From assembly GCA_030748455.1 (NCBI GenBank), contig JASMLY010000015.1, positions 38,420 to 102,419 of the forward strand: a stretch of 64,000 bases of DNA, written 5' to 3'. The DNA is from Phycisphaerales bacterium. Lineage in GTDB: Bacteria > Planctomycetota > Phycisphaerae > Phycisphaerales > SM1A02. Shown here piece by piece: positions 27,915 to 36,567 of the stretch; position 1 is the stretch's first letter; each line of letters starts with the position of its first letter. Made by a program: the position numbers and the translations under genes. The notes beneath the pieces are model-generated. The model saw nothing but the letters and a program-made list of their open reading frames with translations, was not told where the DNA came from and did no database searches.

Positions 27915-29468
27915 ATGCATCAGGAGCAACAGGTAGAGAGCACTGGAGTTATCAAGACGATTCAATCGTTGGTCGTTGCGTTCGTATTGGCGATGGTCTT
28001 TCGCGGGTTTGTGGTCGAGGGTTTTGTGATACCTACGGGATCAATGGCCCCTACACTTTTGGGTCAACATTTACTCAAACACAGCGATCAGACAGGTCAA
28101 TATTTTCCAGTTGGGTTTGACGCCGGGAGAAACATCAATCCAGATCGTTTTGTCGACCCTCTGCTTGGTAGAAGGATGCCACTTCCAAAAGCAGAATCGA
28201 AAAAAGTCATACCCAGAAGTGGTGATCGTGTCCTAGTTCTCAAAACAATCTATCCGTTTTTTGAACCCGAGCGATTCGATGTCGTTGTGTTCAAAAATCC
28301 GACTGACACACAAGGGGTAGCAGCAAATTACATTAAGCGTTTGATTGGATTGCCAAACGAAACCCTTTGGATTGTCGATGGTGAAATATTTGCGAAGAAA
28401 GGGAACGGAGCATTCCATGTGCAGCGTAAGCCGGAACACATCCAACAAACTCTCTGGCGGCAGATATCGAACAGTGATGCGATTCCTACCGACACGTTAG
28501 CGTTGCCCAAACACTGGAGTGGATCCCCTTGGGAACCAACACCCGAGAACGATTGGGAAATTGATGGTCGTCGATGGACCTGCACTGGAGAAACAGCGAC
28601 TCTCACCTGGGATCAACACAAAATGCCAATTGATGATTGGCTCTCCTACAACATGCTTATGCCATCTGGGCGACAAGAACCCATGTCAGATATACGAGTC
28701 GGTGCAACAATTACTCCAAAAGATGATGCATTGTCAGTTACATTTATATTGGAAGCTGTTGGGCACAAGTTTACGTGGAACATCCATGGTTCGAGTGGCA
28801 CGATTACGAAGCAGATTATTGGTGAGAGTACAACAGAGCAAGTTTCATTTGATGTTGATCGTATTCAAAGAGGGGACCCAGTACGGGTTGAGTTTTGGCA
28901 CGTTGATCAAATGTTAGCGATGTATATCAACAACAATCGGGTGGCAGAGATGTTGTACGATTATGGTCCAGAAAAACGATTACGTTTGATTACTCGAGCG
29001 GACGAATCTGTTCCTGTAGAGGAAATTGCTGGCCGTGGTGGTGTTGCTCCTAAACTGACCTGGAAATTTTCCCACGCCAATTTTGTTATGGAAAAAGTAA
29101 CAGTTGATCACGATCTGTATTATCGAAGTGGTCGTCTCCCTGCTAGGGCAACAAAAAACCCAACTACTTCTGGGAATGAAAAACTTGTTGCGATAGGATC
29201 ACCTGCGTTTGGGACTCACCCTGAAAAACTAGCCGTGCTAGGTGATAATCAATTTATGATGGCGGGAGATAACAGTGCGTATTCTCTCGATGGTCGCCTG
29301 TGGGGAAACCCAGATGAGTTTGTCGCCACACAAATTGACACAGCGCCTTTTGTGGTACACCGAGATTTGCTCATTGGGAAAGCGTGGTGTGTGTATTGGC
29401 CGGCTCCATTTCGGGTTGGAAATTTTCCAATCGTTCCAGATTTCGGGTCGATTCGCTTTATACGCTAG
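27915..29468 (+). CDS. lepB: Signal peptidase I with large inserted domain
   Basis: S26 leader peptidase. One N-terminal membrane helix (about residues 12-30) is followed by the catalytic Ser in IPTGSMAPTL near 43 and the catalytic Lys region ANYIKRLIGLPNE near 136-148. The late box MMAGDNSAYSLDGRLWG lies near 450. At 517 residues it is about twice the usual length. The extra 230 residues lie between the Lys box and the final box, are rich in beta-strand and Trp, and resemble a jelly-roll or lectin-like domain. The gene heads the pilus-assembly cluster, which suggests a link to secretion. Confidence 0.88.
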   Translation: MHQEQQVESTGVIKTIQSLVVAFVLAMVFRGFVVEGFVIPTGSMAPTLLGQHLLKHSDQTGQYFPVGFDAGRNINPDRFVDPLLGRRMPLPKAESKKVIPRSGDRVLVLKTIYPFFEPERFDVVVFKNPTDTQGVAANYIKRLIGLPNETLWIVDGEIFAKKGNGAFHVQRKPEHIQQTLWRQISNSDAIPTDTLALPKHWSGSPWEPTPENDWEIDGRRWTCTGETATLTWDQHKMPIDDWLSYNMLMPSGRQEPMSDIRVGATITPKDDALSVTFILEAVGHKFTWNIHGSSGTITKQIIGESTTEQVSFDVDRIQRGDPVRVEFWHVDQMLAMYINNNRVAEMLYDYGPEKRLRLITRADESVPVEEIAGRGGVAPKLTWKFSHANFVMEKVTVDHDLYYRSGRLPARATKNPTTSGNEKLVAIGSPAFGTHPEKLAVLGDNQFMMAGDNSAYSLDGRLWGNPDEFVATQIDTAPFVVHRDLLIGKAWCVYWPAPFRVGNFPIVPDFGSIRFIR

Positions 29469-29569
29469 ATCCAATTACACAACTGCTGAATCCTGCTAAA
29501 CCGCATAAACCAACCACAGGATCCTACATTGCTCTAGATCGTCATGAGCAGAGACGATGTGTGTTTGGT

Positions 29570-30607
29570 ATGTCGTACCGCAGTCAACGTATCTTTGGAA
29601 CCACCGACCATCCTATTGCGATGCATTTTGGGAATGACGAGGTTATTCGGTTGATGCAAACAAAAGGGATTGACACGCTATCTCTTCGTGCTGCATTTGA
29701 GGTTTCATCGAAGGATGGCGCTGGTCTTCGAGAGGCAATACAGAATTTTCGGTCACGAGAAGTTGTTATTTGTACTTCATCATCTGCCCTATTGGTGTCG
29801 CATATTCGCACAGATTGTAATGCGACTGAAGAGGAAGTCACACACCTTTTGTGTGAACGGAATAGTCGTTGGAATAACTGTTCGATCAGGCAGTTGCCCT
29901 TGTTTACAAATATACAACACGGGTCTCAATCAAAAGCGCAGCAAGAAATATTGTGTGTAGGTGTAGAGCACGCAGTAATTCAAGAATGTACAGAAATTGC
30001 GGAAGCTGCAAAACTGAAAGTACGTAGAATCACAGTCCCAGTACACGCAACGTTACGTGCATTTGATCGACTGTACCGCCGTGAAGGTGACGAGGCAATG
30101 ACATCGATGCTTGTTGATTTTGATGAGAAGCAAGCAGTTGCGATGATCGCGCATGGAATGAACCTTGTAGTTGCACGCTCAATGCAGTGCACACTCGAGA
30201 TGCAGCCTGCGAAAAAATGGAGTACATCACCAGCACTAATTCCGGCTTGTGCAGAGCAAAACGAGTTTGAACGGCGAAACTGTTCAACACCTCGAGGTAT
30301 GTGTGAAACTCAGGATCACAGGAATAACAATGCTACAACATCGCAGCACTCTTTCGTTAGTGAGTTGCAACGATGCATGAGGCATCACAGTTCTTTGTTT
30401 CCAGATCGTGCGATTGATCGTGTCGTGTTTAGTGGAACTGGGGCACTCCAAACGGAAACTTGTTCATCTGTTGCAACCGATTTGGAATTACAGGGATTTA
30501 TCTCTGACCCATCAGCTTGGATCGAGGGGGCAGACGAACTCGCGGGTGGACCAGTATGGACAACCGCGGCGGGACTTTGTTTAGCGCATTCGAGGCAAGT
30601 ACCATGA
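29570..30607 (+). CDS. PilM/GspL-like actin-fold protein
   Basis: Assignment rests on context and weak motifs. The ATG at 29570 is the first ordinary start after lepB, giving 345 residues. The same frame upstream contains GSYIALDRHEQRRCVFG, which looks like the first phosphate-binding strand of an actin-like fold, so the true start may be earlier: GTG at 29384 inside lepB, or a rare ATT or CTG codon. The late VVFSGTGALQTE fits the second phosphate motif. PilM binds ATP and PilN on the cytoplasmic face of pilus machines. Its stop overlaps the next gene as ATGA. Confidence 0.6.
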   Translation: MSYRSQRIFGTTDHPIAMHFGNDEVIRLMQTKGIDTLSLRAAFEVSSKDGAGLREAIQNFRSREVVICTSSSALLVSHIRTDCNATEEEVTHLLCERNSRWNNCSIRQLPLFTNIQHGSQSKAQQEILCVGVEHAVIQECTEIAEAAKLKVRRITVPVHATLRAFDRLYRREGDEAMTSMLVDFDEKQAVAMIAHGMNLVVARSMQCTLEMQPAKKWSTSPALIPACAEQNEFERRNCSTPRGMCETQDHRNNNATTSQHSFVSELQRCMRHHSSLFPDRAIDRVVFSGTGALQTETCSSVATDLELQGFISDPSAWIEGADELAGGPVWTTAAGLCLAHSRQVP

Positions 30608-31209
30608 GCCACCCATTTGATGATTTTTTGCCACAAGAATGGCACGATCAAAAAAGAGACCGCAGAGTGTTTCGTTATGGGATGATTCTAGTTGCTCTCG
30701 TTGTGACTACCACTTTTTCAGCGTTTACCTCCACAATGTCTAGCTGGAGATCTGTGTTTGAAGACCAACAAACGGTTTCAACAAGATGGGAAGATGCGCG
30801 GGAACGGGTGAAAGAATATCTACGAGCAGATCAAACGTTAAAAGATGCCATTGAACAGTCGCGGTCGATCGATTCAATTGTAGATAGCACACCCAAATCT
30901 ATTTTGTTATATGAAATGACGTCATTGTTACCATCTGAAATGTTGTTCGATGCGATTCGTATTGACCGAAGATCTCGGCCAAATGAAGAAGGTGTCCAAA
31001 AAATCGTCAACTTAATACATGTTTCAGGAGTTGCACCAAATGATGCTACCGTTTCCACATATGTAGAAAGTTTAAAAAATTCATCGAAGTTCACAAATGT
31101 TGCGCTGCAATATTCACAACAAAAACTTCAGGGAGAAACGCGCAATTTCGCAATAACGATGGAAGTGAAAAACGTACTACATTCAGTAATCGCCGAGGCG
31201 ATGCCATGA
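30604..31209 (+). CDS. PilN-like inner-membrane assembly protein
   Basis: The 201-residue protein has a short cytoplasmic N-terminus (MSHPFDDFLPQEW), a single membrane helix near residues 25-45, a coiled-coil segment, and a ferredoxin-like domain at the end (LPSEMLFDAIRIDRR to residue 200). This is the PilN/GspL-C plan. The short start, which in PilN binds PilM, and the position directly after the PilM-like gene support this. It overlaps both neighbours by 4 bases. Similarity is structural rather than by strict motif. Confidence 0.6.
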   Translation: MSHPFDDFLPQEWHDQKRDRRVFRYGMILVALVVTTTFSAFTSTMSSWRSVFEDQQTVSTRWEDARERVKEYLRADQTLKDAIEQSRSIDSIVDSTPKSILLYEMTSLLPSEMLFDAIRIDRRSRPNEEGVQKIVNLIHVSGVAPNDATVSTYVESLKNSSKFTNVALQYSQQKLQGETRNFAITMEVKNVLHSVIAEAMP

Positions 31210-31742
31210 GAATTCCTTTTAGATACACAGTGTTAATAGCCGTACTTGTTCTAACACCAATCTTGGCGTGGGCAACAATATACAAGCCCGCGAATTCGAC
31301 TGTCGAAACTGTGGCAAGTGAAATTAGAAACCGTACAAAACGACTTGCAAATCTAGGTGCGTTCAACTCGCAGTATCGCCAACTCCAAGCATCAATTCGC
31401 GAAATTGAAAACACAAATGAAAAACTGTTGGGAAGACTACCAAAAGAGCATCAAGCTGAGCAGTGGCTTGGGGAAGCCTCATTGGCTGCTGAAAGTTCAG
31501 GCTTAGCCGTGAGAAGTGTGACACTATCTAGCAGTACGGATAAGGAAAACTGGGGCATTCTTCCTGTAAACATGGAGGTAAGCGGTTCATTTGCAGGTTT
31601 GTATGAGTTAATACAAAAGTTTGAGCGAATGGAACGCTTGTTTCCAATTCACAGGTTAGATATTCGAAAGACAAGTGAAACGTCGGTTGATGCAACTCTT
31701 GTGCTTCATCTTGTGTTTGTTGGTGAGGGGGGATCTCCGTGA
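31206..31742 (+). CDS. PilO/GspM-like inner-membrane protein
   Basis: The 178-residue protein has a membrane helix at residues 7-24 and a heptad-rich segment near 35-75 (ETVASEIRNRTKRLANLGAF). An alpha/beta domain follows, containing PVNMEVSGSFAGLYELIQKF near 119-138. That phrase is typical of PilO (periplasmic partner of PilN). ATGA/GTGA overlaps on both sides place it firmly in the cluster. Confidence 0.65.
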   Translation: MRIPFRYTVLIAVLVLTPILAWATIYKPANSTVETVASEIRNRTKRLANLGAFNSQYRQLQASIREIENTNEKLLGRLPKEHQAEQWLGEASLAAESSGLAVRSVTLSSSTDKENWGILPVNMEVSGSFAGLYELIQKFERMERLFPIHRLDIRKTSETSVDATLVLHLVFVGEGGSP

Positions 31743-32398
31743 AGCGACTGAAAGGCCTACTCGAAATGAGCAGTTCCGTACCAATCTTTGTCGTATTTGC
31801 TGCAACCCTCGCAGCAACAGAACTTCTTGTCATGTGGTTCATTGCGCCTACCTCTTACGATCTGATACGCCAAGAAGAAGACTATGTAATGAACGAGATT
31901 TTTGGCGAGCAAGGAGAATTGACAAAACAAATCGAAACTGACGCAACAATACGTGCTGCAAAGGAACTGACCTTGAAACTATGTATGGGTGCAGAGCAAT
32001 GGCAAAAACCACTTGTACACAAACATCCGTGTTCTCAACAGATTAGTCCTGTTGAACAAGCGACTCTCACCTCCGAGCCCTCTGAATCAATGAAGGAATA
32101 TCAGCATTTCCTTGAAATTGCAGACAGGGCGATACTCGAGTTAACCGTACGTTCAATTATGCGGGGTACTGTTTCCTTAGCGAACATTAATGGAACAATT
32201 TACCGAGAGGGCGACACCCTACTTCTTAAAGAAAGTGAAGGAGCGTTTCGTATAACCGCTATCGATGTGGACGCCGTATTTTTATCCTTCCACATTCCAA
32301 ACGAATCGGTTACAACCGAATTTGGAGAGATTAACCGTACGCTGCAATTAACTCGAGGTCTATCTGGCTCATTTGCTGATGCAGGGAACACTGAATGA
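31739..32398 (+). CDS. PilP/GspC-like periplasmic protein
   Basis: The 219-residue protein starts with GTG overlapping the PilO-like stop. A membrane helix lies at residues 12-34. The C-terminal half (about 145-215) has the homology-region pattern of GspC/PilP: SLANINGTIYREGDTLLLKE and ITAIDVDAVFLSFH, a small beta domain that in other systems contacts the outer-membrane secretin. No secretin gene is in this window. It overlaps the ATPase gene by 4 bases. Confidence 0.6.
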   Translation: MKRLKGLLEMSSSVPIFVVFAATLAATELLVMWFIAPTSYDLIRQEEDYVMNEIFGEQGELTKQIETDATIRAAKELTLKLCMGAEQWQKPLVHKHPCSQQISPVEQATLTSEPSESMKEYQHFLEIADRAILELTVRSIMRGTVSLANINGTIYREGDTLLLKESEGAFRITAIDVDAVFLSFHIPNESVTTEFGEINRTLQLTRGLSGSFADAGNTE

Positions 32399-34095
32399 AA
32401 CAACTCAACACACATGCACAACCAGTAGAGTCTCACGCGTCGAAACTTATGAATTTGTTGTGGGAACGGAATCTCTTAGACAAAGAACAAAGAGAAGTTG
32501 TGCTGTTGTTGCAAAAAAATCCTAGGGGTAGATCGACATCACAAATGCTCATCGATGCTGGTGTAAACGAAGAGGAAGTGCAACGCGCAGTAGCGGATTT
32601 GTCAGGAATATTGTTCACTAAGGTTGAACAAGAAAATATTGATTACGAGTTAGCAGAGAAAATTGGTTTTTCTTTTTGTCAAGAGCACGCTATTGTTCCC
32701 GTTTGTCTCGATGGGGAACGATATGTAGTATCTCAATCCCCAGACGCAGTGTTTCTAGTAGAGGAACTTTGCGGTGCTGTCATGCACGGTGTTCGACAAG
32801 CCATCGGAACTAGTCGAGAAATAGAATCAGTATTAGCATGTTTTGGTGAAGAGGTGCACTCTAGCAAGAGTGAAGATCAGGGCGCTCAGGATCAACTAGA
32901 TGCTGCAGAAGAGTACACGCTCGATTTAGAAAGTACGGTTGCTGAAGCAGATTCATCCCCCGTTGTCACCTTTGTGACAACCATGATTTCCACAGCTGTT
33001 CGAGAGGGTGCTTCTGATATCCACTATGAACCAAGTGATACACAATCAAGAGTTCGGTATAGGATCGATGGTGTACTACACGACTTGCTTGAATCTCCTA
33101 AGCGACTGCACACAGCGGTCGTGAGTAGAATAAAAATACTCTCTCGCCTTGATATTTCAGAACGAAGGCTTCCGCAAGATGGAAGAATTCGCGCCACGAT
33201 TTTGGGAAGAGCATTAGATTTGAGAGTATCAACAGTTCCTACTCCAAAGGGAGAAAAAGTGGTGTTGCGATTGTTAGATGACAGAAATATTCGAGTTGGG
33301 CTTGAAGATTTAGGATTCCGTTCTGAAGTACTTGCTGCATGGGATAGGGAAATCAAATCTCCGAATGGAATTGTTCTTGTGACCGGACCAACTGGGTGCG
33401 GTAAAACGACAACACTGTATTCCTCGCTTCAAGCAATGGATCGAAACAAACTAAACATATCTACGGTTGAAGACCCAGTGGAATATGATTTAGATGGTAT
33501 TACACAAATACAGATTCACGACCAAATCGACATGACCTTTTCTCGTGCGTTGAGAGCTTTGTTGCGTCAAGATCCAGACGTAGTTCTGTTGGGTGAAATA
33601 CGGGATAAGGAAACCGCTAGTGTTGCAATACAAGCGGCTATGACAGGGCACCTTGTACTCTCAACATTGCATACAAATGACGCGCCATCATCTTTGACAA
33701 GGCTCATCAATATTGGAGTTGAACCTTTCTTGGTTGCCTCAGCAGTGAATGCTGTCCTCGCACAACGTTTGGCAAGAAAAGTGTGCAAACACTGTGTCAC
33801 GTTCAAACGTCCAACAGATGAAGAGCGGGAGTTGTTTAGTGATCTTCTTGTGGAGAAAATCCCACACGCTGTTGGTTGCAACAAATGTCGGGGGAGTGGC
33901 TATAGTGGCCGACTCGGTGTGTACGAGCTCTTGTTGATGAACGAGGAGCTTCGAGACATCATCGCAAGTAACCCAACCATTACAACATTCCAGAATCACT
34001 GCATTGCATCCGGTATGCAGAGTTTGCGAACAGATGGCCTTACAAAAGTTGCAAGTGGGCTTACTACCCTTGAAGAACTCCTGCGGCTCACCTAA
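32395..34095 (+). CDS. gspE: GspE/PilB-type assembly ATPase
   Basis: The 566-residue secretion ATPase has an N-terminal MshEN-like region (residues 15-150) and a linker with the first arginine-bearing motif SDIHYEPS. Walker A is GPTGCGKTTTLYSSL near 329, the Asp box is STVEDPVEYDLDGI, Walker B is DPDVVLLGEIRDKETA, and the His box is GHLVLSTLHTND. The zinc-binding cysteines appear as CKHC and CNKCRGSGYSGRLG near residues 461-510. It powers pseudopilus or pilus polymerisation. No inner-membrane PilC/GspF gene is next to it. It is convergent with the DUF456 gene. Confidence 0.93.
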   Translation: MKQLNTHAQPVESHASKLMNLLWERNLLDKEQREVVLLLQKNPRGRSTSQMLIDAGVNEEEVQRAVADLSGILFTKVEQENIDYELAEKIGFSFCQEHAIVPVCLDGERYVVSQSPDAVFLVEELCGAVMHGVRQAIGTSREIESVLACFGEEVHSSKSEDQGAQDQLDAAEEYTLDLESTVAEADSSPVVTFVTTMISTAVREGASDIHYEPSDTQSRVRYRIDGVLHDLLESPKRLHTAVVSRIKILSRLDISERRLPQDGRIRATILGRALDLRVSTVPTPKGEKVVLRLLDDRNIRVGLEDLGFRSEVLAAWDREIKSPNGIVLVTGPTGCGKTTTLYSSLQAMDRNKLNISTVEDPVEYDLDGITQIQIHDQIDMTFSRALRALLRQDPDVVLLGEIRDKETASVAIQAAMTGHLVLSTLHTNDAPSSLTRLINIGVEPFLVASAVNAVLAQRLARKVCKHCVTFKRPTDEERELFSDLLVEKIPHAVGCNKCRGSGYSGRLGVYELLLMNEELRDIIASNPTITTFQNHCIASGMQSLRTDGLTKVASGLTTLEELLRLT

Positions 34096-34118
34096 CAACA
34101 CACCGTGGGTGGATCCAT

Positions 34119-34655
34119 TTAGACGAAGGGAGTAATGACGAGGATGCACCAGCAAACTGCAGCAATGCCAGTTTTTCCGAGTACGCCGAGGATTCGACCA
34201 ATAGTCGCGCCGGAAGCAGATTTTGCCAGACCCCCAGCAGTGGTTGGAGACTTGTCAGTAAGTTCACCAAGGATCGCGCCGGTGAACGTGCCAAGGACTG
34301 CTCCGATGAGCGTTCCTATGACTGGGATTGGAATAAATGGAGTAAGTACAAGACCACCGACAATTCCTCCAATGATCGCTCCAATCATGCATCTGCGTGA
34401 ACCCCCTCCAACTTTTGCACCAAGTGCACCTGCGCCCATTTCCATGACTTCCCCGATGATTGCTAAGCCGACACAGACACCAAGGGTGGTCCACCCCCAA
34501 GTCTCACCGTCCCCCCAAGAGGAATCAAAAAGTTCGATACAAATCGCAATTGCCACCATGATCCACGTCCCAGCTAACCCAACTAGTGCGAGTAAGACAC
34601 AGCTCGCTGCAACGAGAGCAAACAGAACAAGAATGAGCACAGTAATCCAATCCAT
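34119..34655 (-). CDS. DUF456 membrane protein
   Basis: The 178-residue protein has three to four hydrophobic stretches and long Gly/Ile/Val-rich segments: GAGALGAKVGGGSRR, IGAIIGGIVGGLVL and LIGAVLGTFTGAILGEL. These are typical of DUF456, whose function is unknown. The ATG at 34655 follows AAAGGA, and a longer frame to 34724 is unlikely because it runs into mqnB. It is the last gene of the mutase, hisS, mqnB group. Confidence 0.8.
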   Translation of the reverse strand: MDWITVLILVLFALVAASCVLLALVGLAGTWIMVAIAICIELFDSSWGDGETWGWTTLGVCVGLAIIGEVMEMGAGALGAKVGGGSRRCMIGAIIGGIVGGLVLTPFIPIPVIGTLIGAVLGTFTGAILGELTDKSPTTAGGLAKSASGATIGRILGVLGKTGIAAVCWCILVITPFV

Positions 34656-34674
34656 CACGATCCTTTCTGAAACA

Positions 34675-35316
34675 TCATGACTTCCCCCACAATACTTGTA
34701 TCGCGTCGTTGAGAGCAATCCCAAGATTTTTCAGTGCGAGTTCGATGTTCCATTCTTGCAAATGGCGGTCTCCAGTAGTATTTGAAATAGCGCGAATCTC
34801 AATGGCTTTTGCACCAAGTCGCATCGCTGCATGCACAACCGCTGCGCCTTCCATGGCTTCGCATACACTCTGCGTTCGTTGCTTCACTATCGAGGCGTAT
34901 TCGTTGGTTCCACTGCACGTTGAGACTGTCGCAATGGACCCAGGCTCCCCAACAGAACGTAACTTCTCAAGCATCCATGGGTCGACAGGGACAGTATTTC
35001 CTTCAAATTCGCCCAGAGGAAACCCCATCTGCTCTGTAGTTTCAAATCCATCTGGCGTCATCATGCCCTCATCTGCATAAACGCATTGATCTGCAACGAC
35101 GATATCTCCGATTTTCAAATTACTCTCTGGCAAAGCTCCAGCAAGCCCCGCGCTAATGACCCAAGAGAAGGGGCCATCTGTCAGTATTGAAGCTGTTGTT
35201 TTTAGTGCAGCGTTTGTTTTTCCAATCCCACTTGAGACGACGAATGTTCCATGGGGTTGTCCAATTGCATTCGCTTCAGCTTGCACTGCGGTAACAATAA
35301 GAATTCGGCGTGACAT
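34675..35316 (-). CDS. mqnB: Futalosine hydrolase (menaquinone synthesis)
   Basis: The nucleosidase-fold protein of 213 residues matches the futalosine branch of the MTA/SAH nucleosidase family. VVSSGIGKTNAAL lies near residue 26, SAGLAGALP near 55, ADEGMMTPDGF near 81, the substrate-binding EAMEGAAVVHAA near 153 and IRAISNTTGDR near 173. MqnB releases hypoxanthine from futalosine, so the host may make menaquinone by the futalosine route. MTA/SAH nucleosidase is the alternative, but the ADEG and NTTGDR pattern favours MqnB. It starts directly after the hisS stop. Confidence 0.75.
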   Translation of the reverse strand: MSRRILIVTAVQAEANAIGQPHGTFVVSSGIGKTNAALKTTASILTDGPFSWVISAGLAGALPESNLKIGDIVVADQCVYADEGMMTPDGFETTEQMGFPLGEFEGNTVPVDPWMLEKLRSVGEPGSIATVSTCSGTNEYASIVKQRTQSVCEAMEGAAVVHAAMRLGAKAIEIRAISNTTGDRHLQEWNIELALKNLGIALNDAIQVLWGKS

Positions 35317-36561
35317 TTAGGACGTGAGAAACTCGACTAGTTCTTCTTTTGAGAGAGTCGTTTGGTCTTGTGTTTCTAAATTTTTAATAGCAACTTCCCC
35401 CCGAGAAATCTCTTCGCCAAGAATAATGGCGAATGATGCGTTTGCTTTTGAAGCTTCAGTAAGGAGTTTTCCAACATTTTTTGTGGTTTTATAACTTCTT
35501 CTTGTATGGATGTTTGCTGAACGAAGCATGGACACGATGCGGGCAATTTCTCTATCTCCATCATCAGAGGCACTCACCACAAATACTTTTGGCTTTGCTA
35601 ACAGGAGTTCACCACCACACAGTAGATTCTTGTCTTGGAGAACAAGTGATAAGACAACATCACCCATCCCGAACCCAACTGCTGGAATCGATGGTCCACC
35701 AAACATTTCTACAAGCCCGTCATACCGACCACCTCCAGCAATTGCGCGTTCGTTACCCCCAGCTTCGTGAATCTCAAAAACAATTCCGGTGTAGTACGCA
35801 AGTCCTCGGACGATTGTGAAATCGAATGTACACCAGTCCGCGATGCCCCACCTGTCTAATTCAAGTTGAAGTGTTGCGAGGTCTTCGTGTTCAGGTGTTG
35901 CATCCACATCAAATGGAGTGAAAATCTTCGGGTCGATCGACGCTTCAGTGGCTCTTTTGGCAAACATGTCGGGGGACATTTTTTCTCGTTTGTCAAGTAA
36001 ACCAAGTGCTGTTTGCAGCTGGGATTCTTTTAACCCTCCATCAAGTAACATTTTTGCTACAACATCTCGGTGACTGATTCGAACAACAACGTCCTTGTGG
36101 GTCAACCCAAGCTCTGCAAGAGCTTGAATCGCCGTTGCAATGATCTCCGCATCTGCTGAAGGGGAGTCAACACCAAGCATATCAACATTCCACTGTTTGA
36201 ATTCTCGAAGTCGGCCACGCTGTGGTCGTTCAGCTCTGAAATGGCTTGGTATACCAAACCATTTTGTTGGAATTGCAAGAGATCTTCCTTTTGCTGCGGC
36301 CATTCGAGCAAGGGTTGGGGTGAATTCTGGGCGAAGTGCATACGCTGTATCACCACCAGACCGTTTGAAGCTAAAGAGTTCGCTGACAATTCCATCACCA
36401 CTTTTTACTGTGTACAAATCAAGGTGCTCGAACGTTGGCCCTTCTATTTCTTCGAACCCAGCGTTGATCGAAGCGGTTCTCCAAGCGTTTTCGATGTGAT
36501 GTAGAACTGCTAAATCAGCAGGGAAAAAATCTCGTGTTCCTTTAGGTGTTTGCCACGCCAT
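35317..36561 (-). CDS. hisS: Histidyl-tRNA synthetase
   Basis: Class II synthetase of 414 residues. It begins WQTPKGTRDFFP, with motif 2 as FRAERPQRGRLREFKQWNVD near residues 107-126. The histidine-specific blocks are IVRGLAYYTGIVFE and GGGRYDGLVEMFGG. The C-terminal anticodon-binding domain follows (KPKVFVVSAS to the end). It lies 6 bases after the mutase gene and abuts mqnB, so one transcript probably carries the group. Confidence 0.95.
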   Translation of the reverse strand: MAWQTPKGTRDFFPADLAVLHHIENAWRTASINAGFEEIEGPTFEHLDLYTVKSGDGIVSELFSFKRSGGDTAYALRPEFTPTLARMAAAKGRSLAIPTKWFGIPSHFRAERPQRGRLREFKQWNVDMLGVDSPSADAEIIATAIQALAELGLTHKDVVVRISHRDVVAKMLLDGGLKESQLQTALGLLDKREKMSPDMFAKRATEASIDPKIFTPFDVDATPEHEDLATLQLELDRWGIADWCTFDFTIVRGLAYYTGIVFEIHEAGGNERAIAGGGRYDGLVEMFGGPSIPAVGFGMGDVVLSLVLQDKNLLCGGELLLAKPKVFVVSASDDGDREIARIVSMLRSANIHTRRSYKTTKNVGKLLTEASKANASFAIILGEEISRGEVAIKNLETQDQTTLSKEELVEFLTS

Positions 36562-36567
36562 CGAGGA

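Noticed and set aside
34135..34680. 181-residue plus-strand ORF rich in Pro and Met
   Set aside because: Antisense to the DUF456 gene, which has membrane segments, a Shine-Dalgarno and operon context.
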